A DNA stretch of 64,000 nucleotides, taken from NCBI GenBank assembly GCA_000442015.1, contig KE560971.1:37425-101424 (forward strand), written 5' to 3'. Numbering within the stretch: the first letter of the stretch is position 1; every line of letters begins with the position of its first letter. The stretch comes from Rozella allomycis CSF55 (Eukaryota > Rozellomycota). Of the stretch, positions 11,928 to 25,000 are shown in pieces. The notes beneath the pieces are model-generated. The model saw only the letters and a list, made by a program, of their open reading frames with translations, did no database searches and was not told the DNA's origin. The position numbers and the translations under genes are program-made.

Positions 11928-12140
11928 TAAATTATTTTCATCTAAAGATTTTTCATATTTTTTCATATAAATTGCAGACAAATTTCTATTACTTTGGGAG
12001 TCAGGAATAACAAAACTTGATTTCCAATATCTATTATCTATACTACACAAAGAGTGCTCACTTAGCGCCAGATTAAGAAATGAAAAAGTTAATTGCAATA
12101 TTTTCTAATGGAAAGTGTTCTAATTCTTTATTCATTTGTA

Positions 12141-15100
12141 TCAGTCTTCATCTTCAATTTTCTCATATTGTCCAGGATCTTGGTACAGCGGATTTTCAAA
12201 ACGTAATGTTCGGTCTTTATATAAAGGATTGTTAATAGCCACATCAGCCCACAAAGTAGCATCCAAGCTATTCTTAGTCTTGCGTCTATGACTAAATAGA
12301 ATGCCAACTCCAACTGCAGCTCCAACAGCTCCAGCGATCGCAACTCCGGTTACAATGTTAGTCGTATTTGAAGTTACTTCATTAGACGAATATTGAGAAA
12401 CAGTTTGTTGTAATACTTCGTCTTGAGGACAGGTTGAATAGTTGGTCTGATTTTTACACAAAATGTTTCTGTTTTTGTTGTCATGGCATGACTTAGTTTC
12501 ATTACACCAAAAGCAAGAATTTATATTCTCCAAGCATGTAGAACAAGTGGTACGGAAATTACAAATTGCTTCTTGTCTGCAAGTAGATCCATCTCCATCA
12601 CAAACTCCACATTCATCCAAAATCGCACCAGAGTATGGTTTTCCATCGCATCCCGCACATGTTGAATTATCGCCCCCACATACTTGGCATGCGTCAAATG
12701 CTTTTCCAGACGCTGGAATACCGTCGCAACCAATACATGTAGAGCCATCGCCGTTGCATATTCCACATGGATCCATTACACACACCACTGAGCAATCTAA
12801 ACCAATATAACCTTCCTGGCATGTACAAGTGCCATTATTAGAGCAAACACCTTTGTTGTTGCATTCGTATCCGTTGTAGCGCGGACATTCCTTAAGTGAA
12901 CAGTCAACACCTTTGTATCCATTTTCACATGCACATTGATCGCATATACAGGTACCATGACCACTGCATCCATTTTTCGTTGTNCATGACCACTACATCC
13001 ATTTTTCGTTGTACAATTCGATTTAGAACATCCACAGTCCACTCCACCCCAACCTTCAACACAACGACATTGTCCACATTCACATACTCCGTGGTTCAAA
13101 CAATTTCCAGGACATTCAGCGGTAGAGCAATTACAGGTGCCATTGATTTTGGTATACCCTGATTGACAAGAACAGGTACCAGTGTCAGTGTCNTGTCGCA
13201 AGAGCCAAAACCGCATGTAGTATTACAGTATTTCTCTAAAATTATTTATGTGATAGTTGCATACTTTCACAAAGATTGCCAAAATAACCCATAGGGCATG
13301 TACAAGTACCGTTACAATTGCATATTCCGCCGTTTAAGCAACCCAACGGGCATGACTTGCAGTCGCAGGAATTTCCGTAATATCCAGGTTTGCAAATACA
13401 GTTTCCTTGACAATCACAGCCAAGTGAACCGTCCGAATTACATAAACCAGTGCAATTTCGGCAATTGCAAGTGTCGCCATAGAAAGAAGCATTGCATACA
13501 CACTGCCCTAATGTATAATCACAATAGCCGTTTTCACAACCCTTGGAACAATTTTTATCTATCATTACAAAAACAATCCGTTACATTGACATGAATCACC
13601 AAAAACATTTTCAATACATTTACATGTTCCATTTTGACAATTATTGAAACCTGTGGAGTTCGTACAAGATTCAGAACATAGTTTTATATCACAATTTCCT
13701 CCGGACCAACCATTGTCACACGTACAGGTCCCGTCACAATTGCATGTTCCATGACCAGAACAGTTTGATTCGCATGTCTTGCCTACCTCAAAAATTCAGG
13801 GTTTAAATTACACTCACAATTTGTTCCGATATATCCAGTTTTACAGATACAAGTTCCATTGCAAGAACATTGAGAAACATTGGTACTATTTAAGCATTGT
13901 GAACTGCAGGATGTACATTCACACAATGACCCTGTTTTGCCCACTGGACACGTACAACTTCCGTCACAATTTGAGGATCCACCATTTTGTATACAAGTGG
14001 TAGGTGCAGCTCTACAATCACAGGTATGATTAGGCCTAGAACGATCACAAACACATTCACCATTATTGTTACAGACTTCGGTAGATAAGCACGTCGTATT
14101 ACACGTTTTCCATTCGCAAGTTGGGCCTCTATATCCTGGAAGGCAGTCACAAAGACCAGTTGTACANGTATCCAGTTTTACAAATACAAGTTCCATTACA
14201 AGAACACTGAGAGACATTGGTACTATTCAAACATTGTGAACTGCAGGATGTACATTCGCACAATGACCCTGTTTTGCCCACTGGACACGTACAACTTCCG
14301 TCACAATTTGAGGATCCACCATTTTGTATACAAGTGGTAGGTGCAGCTCTACAATCACAGGTATGATTAGGCCTAGAACGATCACAAACACATTCACCAT
14401 TATTGTTACAGACTTCGGTAGATAAGCACGTCGTATTACACGTTTTCCATTCGCAAGTTGGGCCTCTATATCCTGGAAGGCAGTCACAAAGACCAGTTGT
14501 ACAATTTGACACACCATGAATACATGTTGGGGACACTTTACAAGAGCAATCAGCACCTGTCCAACCGTTTGCGCAAGTACACGATCCATCACAATTACAG
14601 GCACCTCTGTTGGTGCAATTGTTGTAACATTCTGTCTTACAATCGCAATTCACCCCTTTCCAGCCATTTTGACATATACAATCACCAGTTGTGCAGTTAT
14701 AGTTTTGAACATTTATGCATCCAATCTTTCTCACAGCACATTTACAATCAGGTTTCAGATATCCGTCATTGCAAGAACAAGTACCATCACATAAACAAGT
14801 TCCCCTATTCGAGCAATTCTCTGGGCAGCTTTCTTTGCAATCACACAAGTCTCCTTTCCATCCCGGGAGACAAATCCACTTTCCAGTTGAACAATTGTAA
14901 GCACCATTACTATTAACGGCATTTCCCTGTGGAAGTTTGCAACTACAGTCTGGTCCACTTCTATCGGGAGGACAGCTACAAGATCCATCACAGTTACATG
15001 TACCAACACCGGAGCAATTGTTTGGACATCTTTTACAGTTACAATTAACACCTGTAAAACCTGAATTGCAAGTACAGTTTCCTGTGTCACAGTCAAATAT

Positions 15101-16925
15101 TCCATTTCGACATAAAGACTTCCCAACTTTACACGAACAATTCAATCCTTCCCATCCTTCTTTACATATACATCTGCCCGTGTCACAATCACATACACCA
15201 TTCTCTAAGCATTTATCGTCACATTTTCGACAAGAACATGGGGTTCTAACAACCGAGAGGGAAAATAGGCGTTGACAAGTATCTGGAATATCTATTTTCA
15301 AAGCATTGTTCTGTGTAACGGTCCTTAATGAGATTGTTTTTAATGGTGAATTATCTTCATCATACGAGCAAACTAATAGGACATCAAAATATCCAGATGC
15401 ATTGAATCTTGCCAAAAACTTTCCATTGGGCACGATGTACTTTAGCCCATTTAAATTTCGAACATTGTTCCTATTGTCAATCTGCCAACCAAATTTTCTT
15501 CCTTGAAATATTTGATCACCTGAATCAATAAGGGTATAGGCAGGAGCCGATAAGCTGTTTGACGGCGCGAATAGCAAAAATATGAATTCGGCATTATACT
15601 TACCAATTATTGGACTAGTAAAGTTACTAGGACATTCACATTTCCCACATGACCAAATAGCGCCATTATCATAACACATCCCCCTATCTGTGGGACATTC
15701 GCAGTTTGGACCCTCATATCCTATTGGACACTTACACTTTTTCTGGCTACAATCACACTTTCCGCCATTTAGACACCCGCCGCACACCAATGTGGAATTA
15801 CCTAAATTGAAGTTAAATTTTAGGTATACACGAGCAGTCTGGATTGTAAGTGACGTTGTATGATATATTGCAGACACATTTTCCTGTGTTTGTATCGCAA
15901 AAGCCGTTATCCGGGTCGCAAGAAGGCGTGCACACTTTGGGAATATGGGGCTGTTCTACTGTAGAAGTTATTGCAATCAATACTTATATATTAATGTTAA
16001 TATATATATTACAGTCATTGTAATCTCTATCTCCACCGCCGTACATATCCTCCCAGCCAAGATAGAACATATTTTTGGACGAGTCCTGAATCATTGCAAT
16101 ATGCCTAAGGCCATCAGTATTAAGTTGAGTAATTGAATAGTATACATTCATTCCAGGGTAGTTTTCTACATTAGGATCACCACTACAACTAAATCTTGAA
16201 TAACAATAGAAGAAATCAGGTGTTGACCAGGAATCGAAGTTAGCGAGGCAGGACATCATGGCTCCATGATTTGGAGATTCTTTACAATCTTGGAATTTTC
16301 TACCGGCTCCATTAGAATGCATATAAAATCCCACTCTGGATCCAGCTGGGAACGGACCAACAGTAACTGTTTCGCCGATTTCGGCACAATCCTTTATTTC
16401 TTTTTTTGTTTTCCACGGTGAATTGGTCATAGAAACGTCGGGGAAAACTTCGTACTTGTTAATTCAAGCCAATATTGTTACCATTGAGCCAGGAATGATT
16501 TTGTTGTTTGCATCAAACAAAAAGACACCAAACTGATTTCTGTAGCCCGCACCATCTGCGAGTAAGGTGATTTCAATATAGCCAGTTCGGTTAAAGTAAA
16601 AATTGGGATCCATTTTAGGGTCAAGAAACGCATTTCTTGTATTTTTGCTTTCTTCTGTCGGAATGTACCCAGTCTCAGGGAAATATTTTGACATTATTTT
16701 CGTAATTTCACTCGTGTTAAACCTTTTAAGATATTGATATTGGGACCTAGGGCAGCACCAAGAGCCTTCATTGGGCCAGGACTTTGGGCAATTGTTTCTG
16801 TTAACATATGTAACAGTATTATTGAGCGGTCTAATAATAGAGTACGTAGTATTCTTCCAAACAGCACTGATTTGGCATATAATGTAAGGGAAAAAACAGC
16901 AAAAGAGGATCAACGTCCGCACCAT
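12141..16925 (-). CDS. EGF-repeat type I membrane protein with integrin-beta/Sib-like cytoplasmic tail
   Basis: Start ATG 16925 gives a signal peptide (MVRTLILFCCFFPYIICQIS). A DUF4114-type beta domain follows (ADGAGYRNQFGVFLFD ... GWEDMYGGGDRDYND), then some 20 EGF-like cysteine repeats interrupted by one cysteine-poor domain (about 15240-15600). Next come CGxCxGDxSTC repeats and a PSI-like cysteine module. One Gly/Ala-rich membrane span (GVAIAGAVGAAVGVGILF, about 12294-12359) precedes a 50-residue tail. The tail has Trp and two NPLY motifs spaced by eight residues, as in integrin beta and Dictyostelium Sib proteins, which bind talin. Introns of 26-30 nt join the exons. Contig joins at 12984, 13193 and 14167 have duplicated flanks, inflating the EGF count. 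Likely an adhesion receptor; no VWA/I-like domain is seen. Confidence 0.85.
13832..14503. repeat. Near-identical 335-bp duplication across N at 14167 (likely unmerged contig overlap)
   Basis: 13832-14166 and 14169-14503 have equal length and differ at only a few bases. The first copy ends and the second begins exactly at the single N. Both encode the same EGF-like modules of the receptor gene. The simplest reading is that two contigs overlapping by 335 bp were abutted instead of merged, possibly from two alleles. A true tandem EGF duplication is the alternative, but the N at the precise boundary argues against it. Confidence 0.85.
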
Positions 16926-17001
16926 TTGGAAAATGTAAACAAACAAAACAGCCTTTAATGCTATTTTATGAAAATAAAACATTATTTTATTTCGTCTGTT
17001 T

Positions 17002-18743
17002 TTACTTTCCTTTAAGCGATTTCATCAAATATTTTCCTTTGGCTACTTTTTCTTGACTCTTCATGGCATTTTTATATTCAGCAATTGGGTTCCGACCTTT
17101 GATCTTAGCTTGGACAACATTCTGATTAAAGTAGTTTTCATCGAATTCGTTTAAAGATTTTGCTCGTTTTTCATACTTTTTATTTTCCAAGTTTTCTGAT
17201 TTTTTGGGAGGGTTCTGTTCCAACCATAATTTGTAGCTTTTTTCATTGAATAGTTTTCCATCAATTCCAGGTGGTGCATGGCAGTAAATAAGTTTTCCGT
17301 TGACATAGTCTTTTAAGATCACTCTAGCAGCACGTGATTCATCAGGGTTGCCTTGTACGGAGCGAACGTAACCTCTCAATATTGCATACGTTTGGAGGAG
17401 TTCATAAACAGTCGGGGGCCTATTTGGATCTTCATGATCTGCAGGAAGGGGAATTTTCATGCCATAGACTCGCTCCAAAACTGATCTGGGAATCCTTTCA
17501 GCCACTAACGTAGAAGGTCCTAATGAATCTCGAAGCTGATCAACAGGCAAAATGCCGTTGACAACCAGTTCAGCTTTTGTAGTAGCAAATGATGGTAGAA
17601 CAAGACCAGGACAATCCAAAAGGCAGAGTTCAGAATCCAAAATGATGGTTTGAAAATGTTTCGTTTTCCCTGGAGTAGCAGCGACACCAACTTTCTTTTC
17701 ACCTGCCATTGCGTTGATTGTGGATGATTTCCCGACATTAGGGTACCCGATCAAACCAACAGTTTTTTGCTCTGAATCTTTTCTTAATGAAACCTAAATC
17801 TTACTATTCGAAATCTGCTGGGAAAAATTCTTAAAGAATTCAGTCAATTCAAATGCATCCAAAATTTTTGTCTTATCGTTGGCAACTTCTTCTGAAACGC
17901 AATCAGCATTTTCTAATTTTTCCGCTGCCAAAGTAGCTGAAAAGAACACAAAATCTAATTTTTCTGCTTCAAAATATTCAACCCAGGCCGCTCTTTGTTC
18001 TTTGCTAAGAAGATCGGATTTATTTAGCACTAATAAATTTTTCTTATCTTCACCGACTTCCTTTACGTATCTCTCTAAATCTGGTGATCTGAAAAGAAGG
18101 GGATTTCTAGCGTCCACAATTTGAACCAATACATCACTATCCTTGTTTCAGAATAAAATTACCTTCTTTCAATAACTCTCCACAATTGTCTCCAAAAATC
18201 GAGATTCTTTTCAAATGGAGTCATGAGATAATCTTCTTCCAATCTATTATGTGGCCATGATATATAATACTTTGCAAGGTTTCTTCTCCACTCTAAAAAG
18301 GACTGACTCTCAAGTTGATGCAATTCTTTAGCAGACATACTTCTATTCCATTTTGGTCAATAATAAAACGAAAAATAAACTCTTACCGTCTTGGCACAGT
18401 GGCCAAGAGCTTGTTATTTTCAATCTTTTCTAAAAGCTCTCGCTCTTTTTCTTGCGAAATAGAAGTAGAATTTGCAACTTGTTGAATAATGACTTGGATG
18501 TTTTGTTTCTCAGCTACAAAATCTTTTTCGGCAGCTTCTGCTTCATACAGAAATTCTTCGAGATTAGTCTGCTCGGTTATAGATTTCAGAGCCGGTTTCT
18601 TTTCTTGTTGCGTTGAATGCTAAATGTCATAAAAATAACTGAAATACGATTAATGTATTGACATCCTGAACAGTTTTAACAGTCTTAAATCTTGATCTAA
18701 GCAAACTCTTTCCAAGCTGCTGTTTTGAATTTTTTCTAGACAT
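17002..18743 (-). CDS. LSG1: LSG1-type circularly permuted GTPase (60S ribosome export/maturation)
   Basis: LSG1 is a cytoplasmic GTPase that releases the export adaptor NMD3 from pre-60S subunits. The G motifs are in permuted order: VQIVDARNPLLFR and NKSD (G4) come before GYPNVGKSST (G1) and DCPGL (G3). The N-terminal block FLEWRRNLA ... MTPFEKNLDFWRQLWRVIERSD is typical. The C-terminus is Lys-rich. Start ATG 18743 is the first in frame, and the stop is at 17002. Four introns are inferred: two of 26-27 nt and two longer ones of about 43-44 nt (around 18612-18665 and 18340-18386), which shows that not all introns here are minimal. Confidence 0.93.
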
Positions 18744-18790
18744 TTGTAACTAAGCCACAAAAATCGACTTTAAGAGTAAATAGAAATTTA

Positions 18791-20508
18791 TTAACGTTTC
18801 TTTTTGTTATTCTTCTTTTTTGATTGCTTATTAACCGGGACCTTCAATGGTGTTACTTCCGGCTTCTTATTTCTACTTGAAACGCTGTTAAAATTCTTAC
18901 TCGTCAATGGCCCCTTGAGCCCCTCCATTCACCTTTTTAGACTTTCCTTTCTTTTTGTTTGAAGATCTTTGCCACTTTGGTAACCACCTTTCGGGGTCAG
19001 GTTTATTAAGAGGGTCAATATTTTTCGGCAACTTGTTTTTTCTCTTCTTTTTCAAAGCCTGAACTCGAGATGTTTCAGAAAAGACATTAAACTCCTCCAA
19101 TCTTTTCAATTCGTCATTGGAAAATCCATGAGACACTCTACTCAAATTCGATTCAGACGACGGAGAAAACTGCAAGAGATTTAATTCGACTATTTTCTTC
19201 ATGGAAGCATCCAAATTTGAATTTAACTTTAATTTTTCCAAAAGATTTTTAGCCTTTAAATGCTCCGAGCTCTTCAAATAATAATCTGCCAGGTAGTACT
19301 CTAAAGTAGCACAGATTGATGCATTAGATTTTTCATTATTCTGTCTCCAGTAATTCAAAGCATTGATCAAAGGAATCTCACTTTTCAAATGGGATACTTG
19401 AAATGAAACAAACCCCGGTGAATGTAAAATTTCTTCAGGCAATTTTTTTAATTCATCTTCAATAGACTGCCCTTTAAGAAACTTCAATTGAATAGAATAG
19501 AAAATTGCTTCTAGATCGTTGCTTTCCTATTTAAGGAAAAAGAGACTATTTACTTTCAAGATGTCTAATGAATTCAAAGGGTCTGCTGCGGCTCTTAAAA
19601 TCAATTGATCACTTTGAGAAAGATTAGACAATTTCTCATTGTCAAGTCCTTCCGTTAAAGCGTCAATTAGAGATTCGTTGTAAAGTAGAGCACTTCTTTG
19701 ACAAAAATTTAAGTTCAACTTTTTTAAATTCTCGATCTTTGACTTGAAGCCCTTTAGATTTGCTTTAGATGATAAAAGAGATCTATTAAATGAAGCTATA
19801 CAGCTGGTAGTGTTATCAGATGTTTCAATGCGTTGGAAACACTCGTTAGCTTTCTTAAATTGCTTTAATTTTAATAAAACAAAGCCTTTATGAGCTAAAA
19901 GAAGTCCTAAATCCTTGCTAATCTCTGCTTCATTGGCCGCCATGGACTTGAGTATAGATATTGATTGGTTAACTTGATCCAACGCATCATGATATTGGCC
20001 GTTCAAGGCCAAATGCAAAGATTGGTTATACAATATTTCAAAAGAGTTAAAATTAATTGGCAAATCTCCATTAACGGCGCTGACGTTGGTCAAAAGTTCG
20101 GAATGATCCAATTTGGAAGCCATTAGCGCGATCAAATTTTGATAGCAATCAAGACATTTTCGCCACTGCCCTTCTTGGTAAAATATTTGCGCCTTAAGGA
20201 ACACATTGGACTCCGCCTCACTCTTTAGGATAGCCATAGCTTCCTTAAGTCTCCCCTCGCGATAGAAACAATAAGCCTTTAAAAATTCTTGGTCAGTTAA
20301 TTTTTCAGCTTCTTCAAACTTTTGAAGCAATATTAGAGCTACAGCTTTAGTTTCCTTTAACTCTAACCTATCAGGGTGCTCAGTCAAGACTAAATACTTT
20401 TAAATAATGTTAGTTACGATTATCTACATAGCTTAAAATATTTTCATGAGAAGAGATGTCATCCAGCGAAGATTGCGTTGCACTAATTAGTTGCTCCATC
20501 GTTGTCAT
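18791..20508 (-). CDS. SRP72: SRP72, signal recognition particle subunit
   Basis: SRP72 is the TPR-containing scaffold of the signal recognition particle, which delivers ribosomes to the ER. The N-terminal two thirds are TPR-like helices (for example LKAYCFYREGRLKEAMAIL, YNQSLHLALNGQYHDALDQ). The C-terminal SRP72 RNA-binding signature LPKNIDPLNKPDPERWLPKWQRS is present. Introns of 31 and 27 nt are clear. A 25-nt intron near 18880-18905 would extend the protein to a Lys-rich end (KKKNNKKKR) with stop at 18791; without it the protein stops at 18897. I prefer the extended form because such basic tails are usual. Start ATG 20508 is divergent from CSN6, with 161 bp between starts. Confidence 0.92.
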
Positions 20509-20669
20509 TTTGGAAAAATACAAGAAAGCGAAGTTGAAATTTTTCAAAGGCATGGAATAAATCAATTTTTACAATAAAATAGATAAAATGATTAATGAAT
20601 CATGATTGCACAAATAAAAGCCTAATGGCAACCCTTAATTTTTTTAAGAAATTTCTCAACTAAAATACT

Positions 20670-21519
20670 ATGGTTTTTGTAAATCTACATCCGCTGCCTG
20701 TTATTAACATATCCGACCATCTTACCAGACACAAAATTAACCAAAACTTGAATGGGTAACAACCTTGATGTAATTAGAATAGTATCGTGGGAGGTGCTCT
20801 CCTTGGCGTAAAGGATAATTCTACCATCCATATTAAAAATTCTTTCGAATTAGTTTTCAACAATAACTCATTTGATCAAAATTTCAAAGAAAGAAAATGC
20901 GTTCAGTGTAAGGATCATTTTTTACACTTTGTAGACAAAGAAGTTTTCCCCGATTTGGAACTAATCGGTTACTACTTTTCAAATAAAAATGATGCTATCA
21001 CCAATGAAGACGACAAAGTAAAGAATCATTTATTCATTATTTGATCATCATGATTATTGATTACACCAATTCCAAATTCCAATTTTACGACAATGAATCG
21101 CCAATTGAGTATCGAATTGAAGGATCACCAGAAGAAAACATAGTACTAGAACAATTGAAGATATCTGATCAAAGCGAGGAATCTACTAGTACATAATTTA
21201 CTGCGACATTCAAAGGTGCCGAATTCTTCGAAAAGATGAAAAACTCTCTAGGTGAAATGAACAAACAATTAATAAGAATTAGAAATAAGGTTATAATGAT
21301 GATTGAAGGTACAATTCACGTTGAACTTTGTTAGGCAAAATACCTTTCGATTCACAATTTTTGAGGGCTGCAGCAGCGATAGCAAAGAATCGATTAAATG
21401 TTGATATTAGCGAATACAGTGAAAAGTCGTCATATGTTCAAAAGATGTCCGTCTTGACAAAAAGATTGTGTGCACTTGAGAATGTAACACTAAGCGAATG
21501 TATTAAAAAAGGAAATTAA
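20670..21519 (+). CDS. CSN6: COP9 signalosome subunit 6 (MPN- domain), one apparent frameshift
   Basis: CSN6 is the non-catalytic MPN subunit of the COP9 signalosome, which deneddylates cullins. After a 27-nt intron (20755-20781) the sequence reads LHPLPVINISDHLTRHK ... VGGALLGVKDNSTIHIKNSFEL, matching the family. It lacks the JAMM metal ligands, as CSN6 does. Further introns of 27 and 26 nt lie at about 21190 and 21314-21339 (EGKIPFDSQFLRAAAAI follows). Near 21035 the reading frame shifts by one base with no usable intron. Adding one T in a TT run restores it, so a sequencing indel is likely. The C-terminus is shorter than in animals. Rpn8/eIF3f are alternatives but fit less well. Confidence 0.82.
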
Positions 21520-21621
21520 AATGCGCTCAATTATTGAAGGCAACAATTTAACCGCTTCCGAAGAATCAGTAATTGAAAATAAATAGATAGTTCTAAATTC
21601 TTTACCTTTGTGGCTGAGTGG

Positions 21622-21976
21622 ATGTTGTACTATGAACATTATCGCCGTTCAGTTTTAGGAGTGACTCTTACCGAAACTTTAGATGAAATGGTGATAGGTG
21701 AGCAAATTACTCCACAATTAGCCAATCTTGTACTTGCCCAGTTTGATCAAAGTTTAAACGAAGTGATGAATGGAAAGGCGAGGATGCGAGTGACAGCAAA
21801 GGTAAATAGAATATATCGATAAATAGTTTCAGGGACAACTTGATACTTACCGGTTTTGTGATGATGTTTGGACCTTTGAGCTAGAACGTGGGAATTTTAG
21901 GTTAGACGATACGACCATTGAAGCCAGGAAAGTTAAAATTGTAGCATGCAATGCAAAAAAGCCTGGTGAACAATAA
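21622..21976 (+). CDS. TOA2: TFIIA gamma (small) subunit
   Basis: This is the small subunit of the general transcription factor TFIIA, which stabilises TBP on the TATA box. The helical N-terminal half ([21 protein letters not shown] ... [14 protein letters not shown]) and the beta-barrel C-terminal half ([17 protein letters not shown] ... [13 protein letters not shown]) match the family over its whole length, about 113 residues versus about 109 in human. One intron of 31 nt (21802-21832) separates them. It starts about 100 bp after CSN6 and ends only 41 bp from the stop of the convergent coiled-coil gene, an example of the compact layout. Confidence 0.95.
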
Positions 21977-22017
21977 AATTATATATGAAAGAGATATGAG
22001 GTAAATGATTAAGAGAA

Positions 22018-25000
22018 TTATTTTATTAACTGACCTTGACTTCCATTTTCCATTATACTTCGAGGTCCATTTTCAATGCCTATTTCATCCAATGCAGTTC
22101 TAAATTTTACTTGATAATTTCTCTCGACTCGCTAACTTTTGTTTGCTACCATGTCTATTTTCATTAAAGTCTTGAAAATTGTATTCATCATTTGCTCTTG
22201 GAAGGAAGGCAGCCAGCAATTGAGTTGTGGGTTCTGCTTCGGGAATCCATTGATAATCTATTTTATAATTTGGTTTAACCTGTTTTAGTTGTCTTTCTAT
22301 TGACGCTGCCATTTTTTCCGCTCTAGAAACCCTTATGGTCATAACCTTTAGAGATTTTTCGGCTTTATCAACCTCGACTTCTTTCTTGGATAATTTTTGA
22401 TTAACTTCGTTAAAATTTTTTTCGGTTAGTTTTAATTTATCTGTTAGCTCCTTAATGTGATGCCTAAAGACCTATTCGAGTGACTTATTAATGTTACTTG
22501 ATTTTCATTGAGCAAATGATCTTTTTCTGCGATAAGTGTCTTATATTTATATTCCAATGATTGATAATCAAGTAATCCCAGATTCAACGACTCGGATTCG
22601 ATATTTGGAAATGTTTTTAATTACCTGGTAAATTTATCAAGGATGGATTAGAATGTTTTAGTGCCTTTCTATTGATCAAGGATAAATTTATTTTCTCAAA
22701 GTCTGAATGGATTGTAGATTGTTTGTCTTGAAGAGCCGATATCCTTAGCTTTAGTTGATTATTTTCTATTTGAAGGTCATGTACTTGAGCTTTAGCTTTT
22801 AACATGATTTCTTTTGAGAGACGAAGCTTTTTTTCCATGCAATTCAAGTCTTTTTCCGATGTGTCGTTTTTATGAGTTTTAGATAGTCTTTTAATTTCAG
22901 CCTTAAGCATATTAACACTTGTCTATCAATAAATTAATAATTTAGCTACTATCATGTCAATTTGAAGTTTTTTCTTTTCTGCATCAGCCTCGATTAAGGA
23001 TTTTTCCAATTCAATCTTTTAATAAATTAATTAACAAAAATACATTTTTATTTTGATATTCTTTCAATTTTGGTTCCATTCTTTAAAAATTCTTCATTTA
23101 TTAAATTTTACCTTTTAATTTCTAATAAAAGTTGATTGATTTCATAATCTTTATTGTCGTTGGCCTTTTCAATTTCTTTTTGCTTAACTTTTGATTGCTC
23201 TTTAATTGTTGAATTTATGTTTAATTTTAGCTCTTAAACGGCAGCATGAAATTTACTTGAAGTTCAAAATTTTCAACCTTCAATTTTTCAATTAATTTCT
23301 CGTTCTTGATTGAATTGTTTTGAGACTCGAGCCACATTTTTTTCAGTTTATCGTATTCTTCTTTTGCACGGTTAGATTCCTTTTGCATTTTATCAAGTTC
23401 TACATTGAAAAGGTGCTTTATGTGATCCACATTAACACTGGATAGTTTGTCTTTTAATTTGTCAATTTCGTGATCCTTGAAATCTAATTGATGTGAAAGT
23501 TTTATTGTTTGTTCGTAAAGACTACTAAAATGATTATCCATGTCCTTGTATTGTCTACTCAATCTCTCATTTTCGCTCTCCAAATGAATCTATATCGAGA
23601 TTAATCTATTTATACAATCTTATCTTTAAGTATCATCACTTCCTTGTTTGATAATATCATTTTCTCTGTAGCTTTATTACAATTATCTCTTTCATTCAAA
23701 ATCAACCTTTTATATACTTCCATTTGTATTACTTTTTCATTCTATTTACAATTTCTTTTTCAACTTCTTCTGCTGATGAGTTAATAGCCTCATATCACTA
23801 AATATTTCTGATTACTTTTTGAATTTCATTGGCTCTGCTAAACTTGTATGTTGAATGGATTTGTTGAATAGAATCTTTTAATTCATCAATCGTGACTTGG
23901 CGTTGACCAATTTCACCTTCTTTTTTCCTGTCTCTTGTTTGATACTTTTCCAATTCCTTCATGATAACATTTTCATTCTTAATTGATATTTCCTTTTCCT
24001 TTTCTAGAGTGTCATTTTGTTTCTTGATTTGAATTAATTCACTGTTTAATTCATTTATGTCTTTTTTCAATGTTTCATTTTCCTCTTCAATTTGTTTATT
24101 TCTAAAATTTAAATCAACATTTTCCTGTTTATAATTTTGAATTTCAATTCTATTTTCGTTGATTTCAGATCTTTGAATTTCCTTTTTAGATTTTACTTTT
24201 GTGTATTTAATGATTCCTTTAACTTGTTTACAGTGACGTCCCTGTTTCTCATTGCGAGTAATCCTTCCTCCCATTGCTTTACAACGCTATCATTCAATTT
24301 TTGCAATTGCTTTATTTCTATTTCAATATTGATTCAATTAGAAACCTTATCGTATTATAGTATACAATAAAAATACCTTGAGTCAAATTGTCAACTACTA
24401 CTTGCGCGGCTCTGGTTTCACCGATTTGAGCAGATTGCAAATTTAAAGCCTTTCTCTTTTGTTCCAAAATCTCATCATTCGACAAAATCCACTTTACTCT
24501 TTCAAGTTTAATCTGAAGACTTTTCATTTCATTTTGCATCAACTTCTTCTGTTCTTCTATTTTATCTAAATCAAATTTCATTTTCTCTTCAACACGTCTT
24601 TGCAATTTAATATCATATGAATATGCAATACTAAGATCCATCAAATCTTTATTTTTTCGCTGAAGAGTTTGCCATTCAGCCCGTTTCACAATTAATTCAG
24701 CAGCTAATTCCTAGAAATCTTGAATCACAGCATTACTTGATTGGTTTGATCAGCTACTTGTAATTCTTTCTCCAAATCTTTAGAGTACTGCTTTGATGTT
24801 AACGAGTCTTGTGCTTCATGTTGCCACTTTTCTTTTCTGTCATAAAATACAAAGTCGATTTACAATTCGAAAAACGCATTTTGCATTGATTCTAGTTGCG
24901 ACTTTGTCTTGTATAATGCAATTCCTAGTTCCTTTTTGTCATTCGCAACCAAATTCAAATCATGATCCTTATCGTCAATTAATTTCTTTAAAGAAAAATA

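Noticed and set aside
13832..14503. Recent tandem duplication of EGF modules
   Set aside because: The two copies meet exactly at an N, as at other joins in the window, so assembly overlap is preferred, though not proven.
12456..15275. Plus-strand His/Thr/Cys-rich frames opposite the EGF gene
   Set aside because: Antisense of cysteine-rich repeats; the minus strand shows ordered EGF modules.
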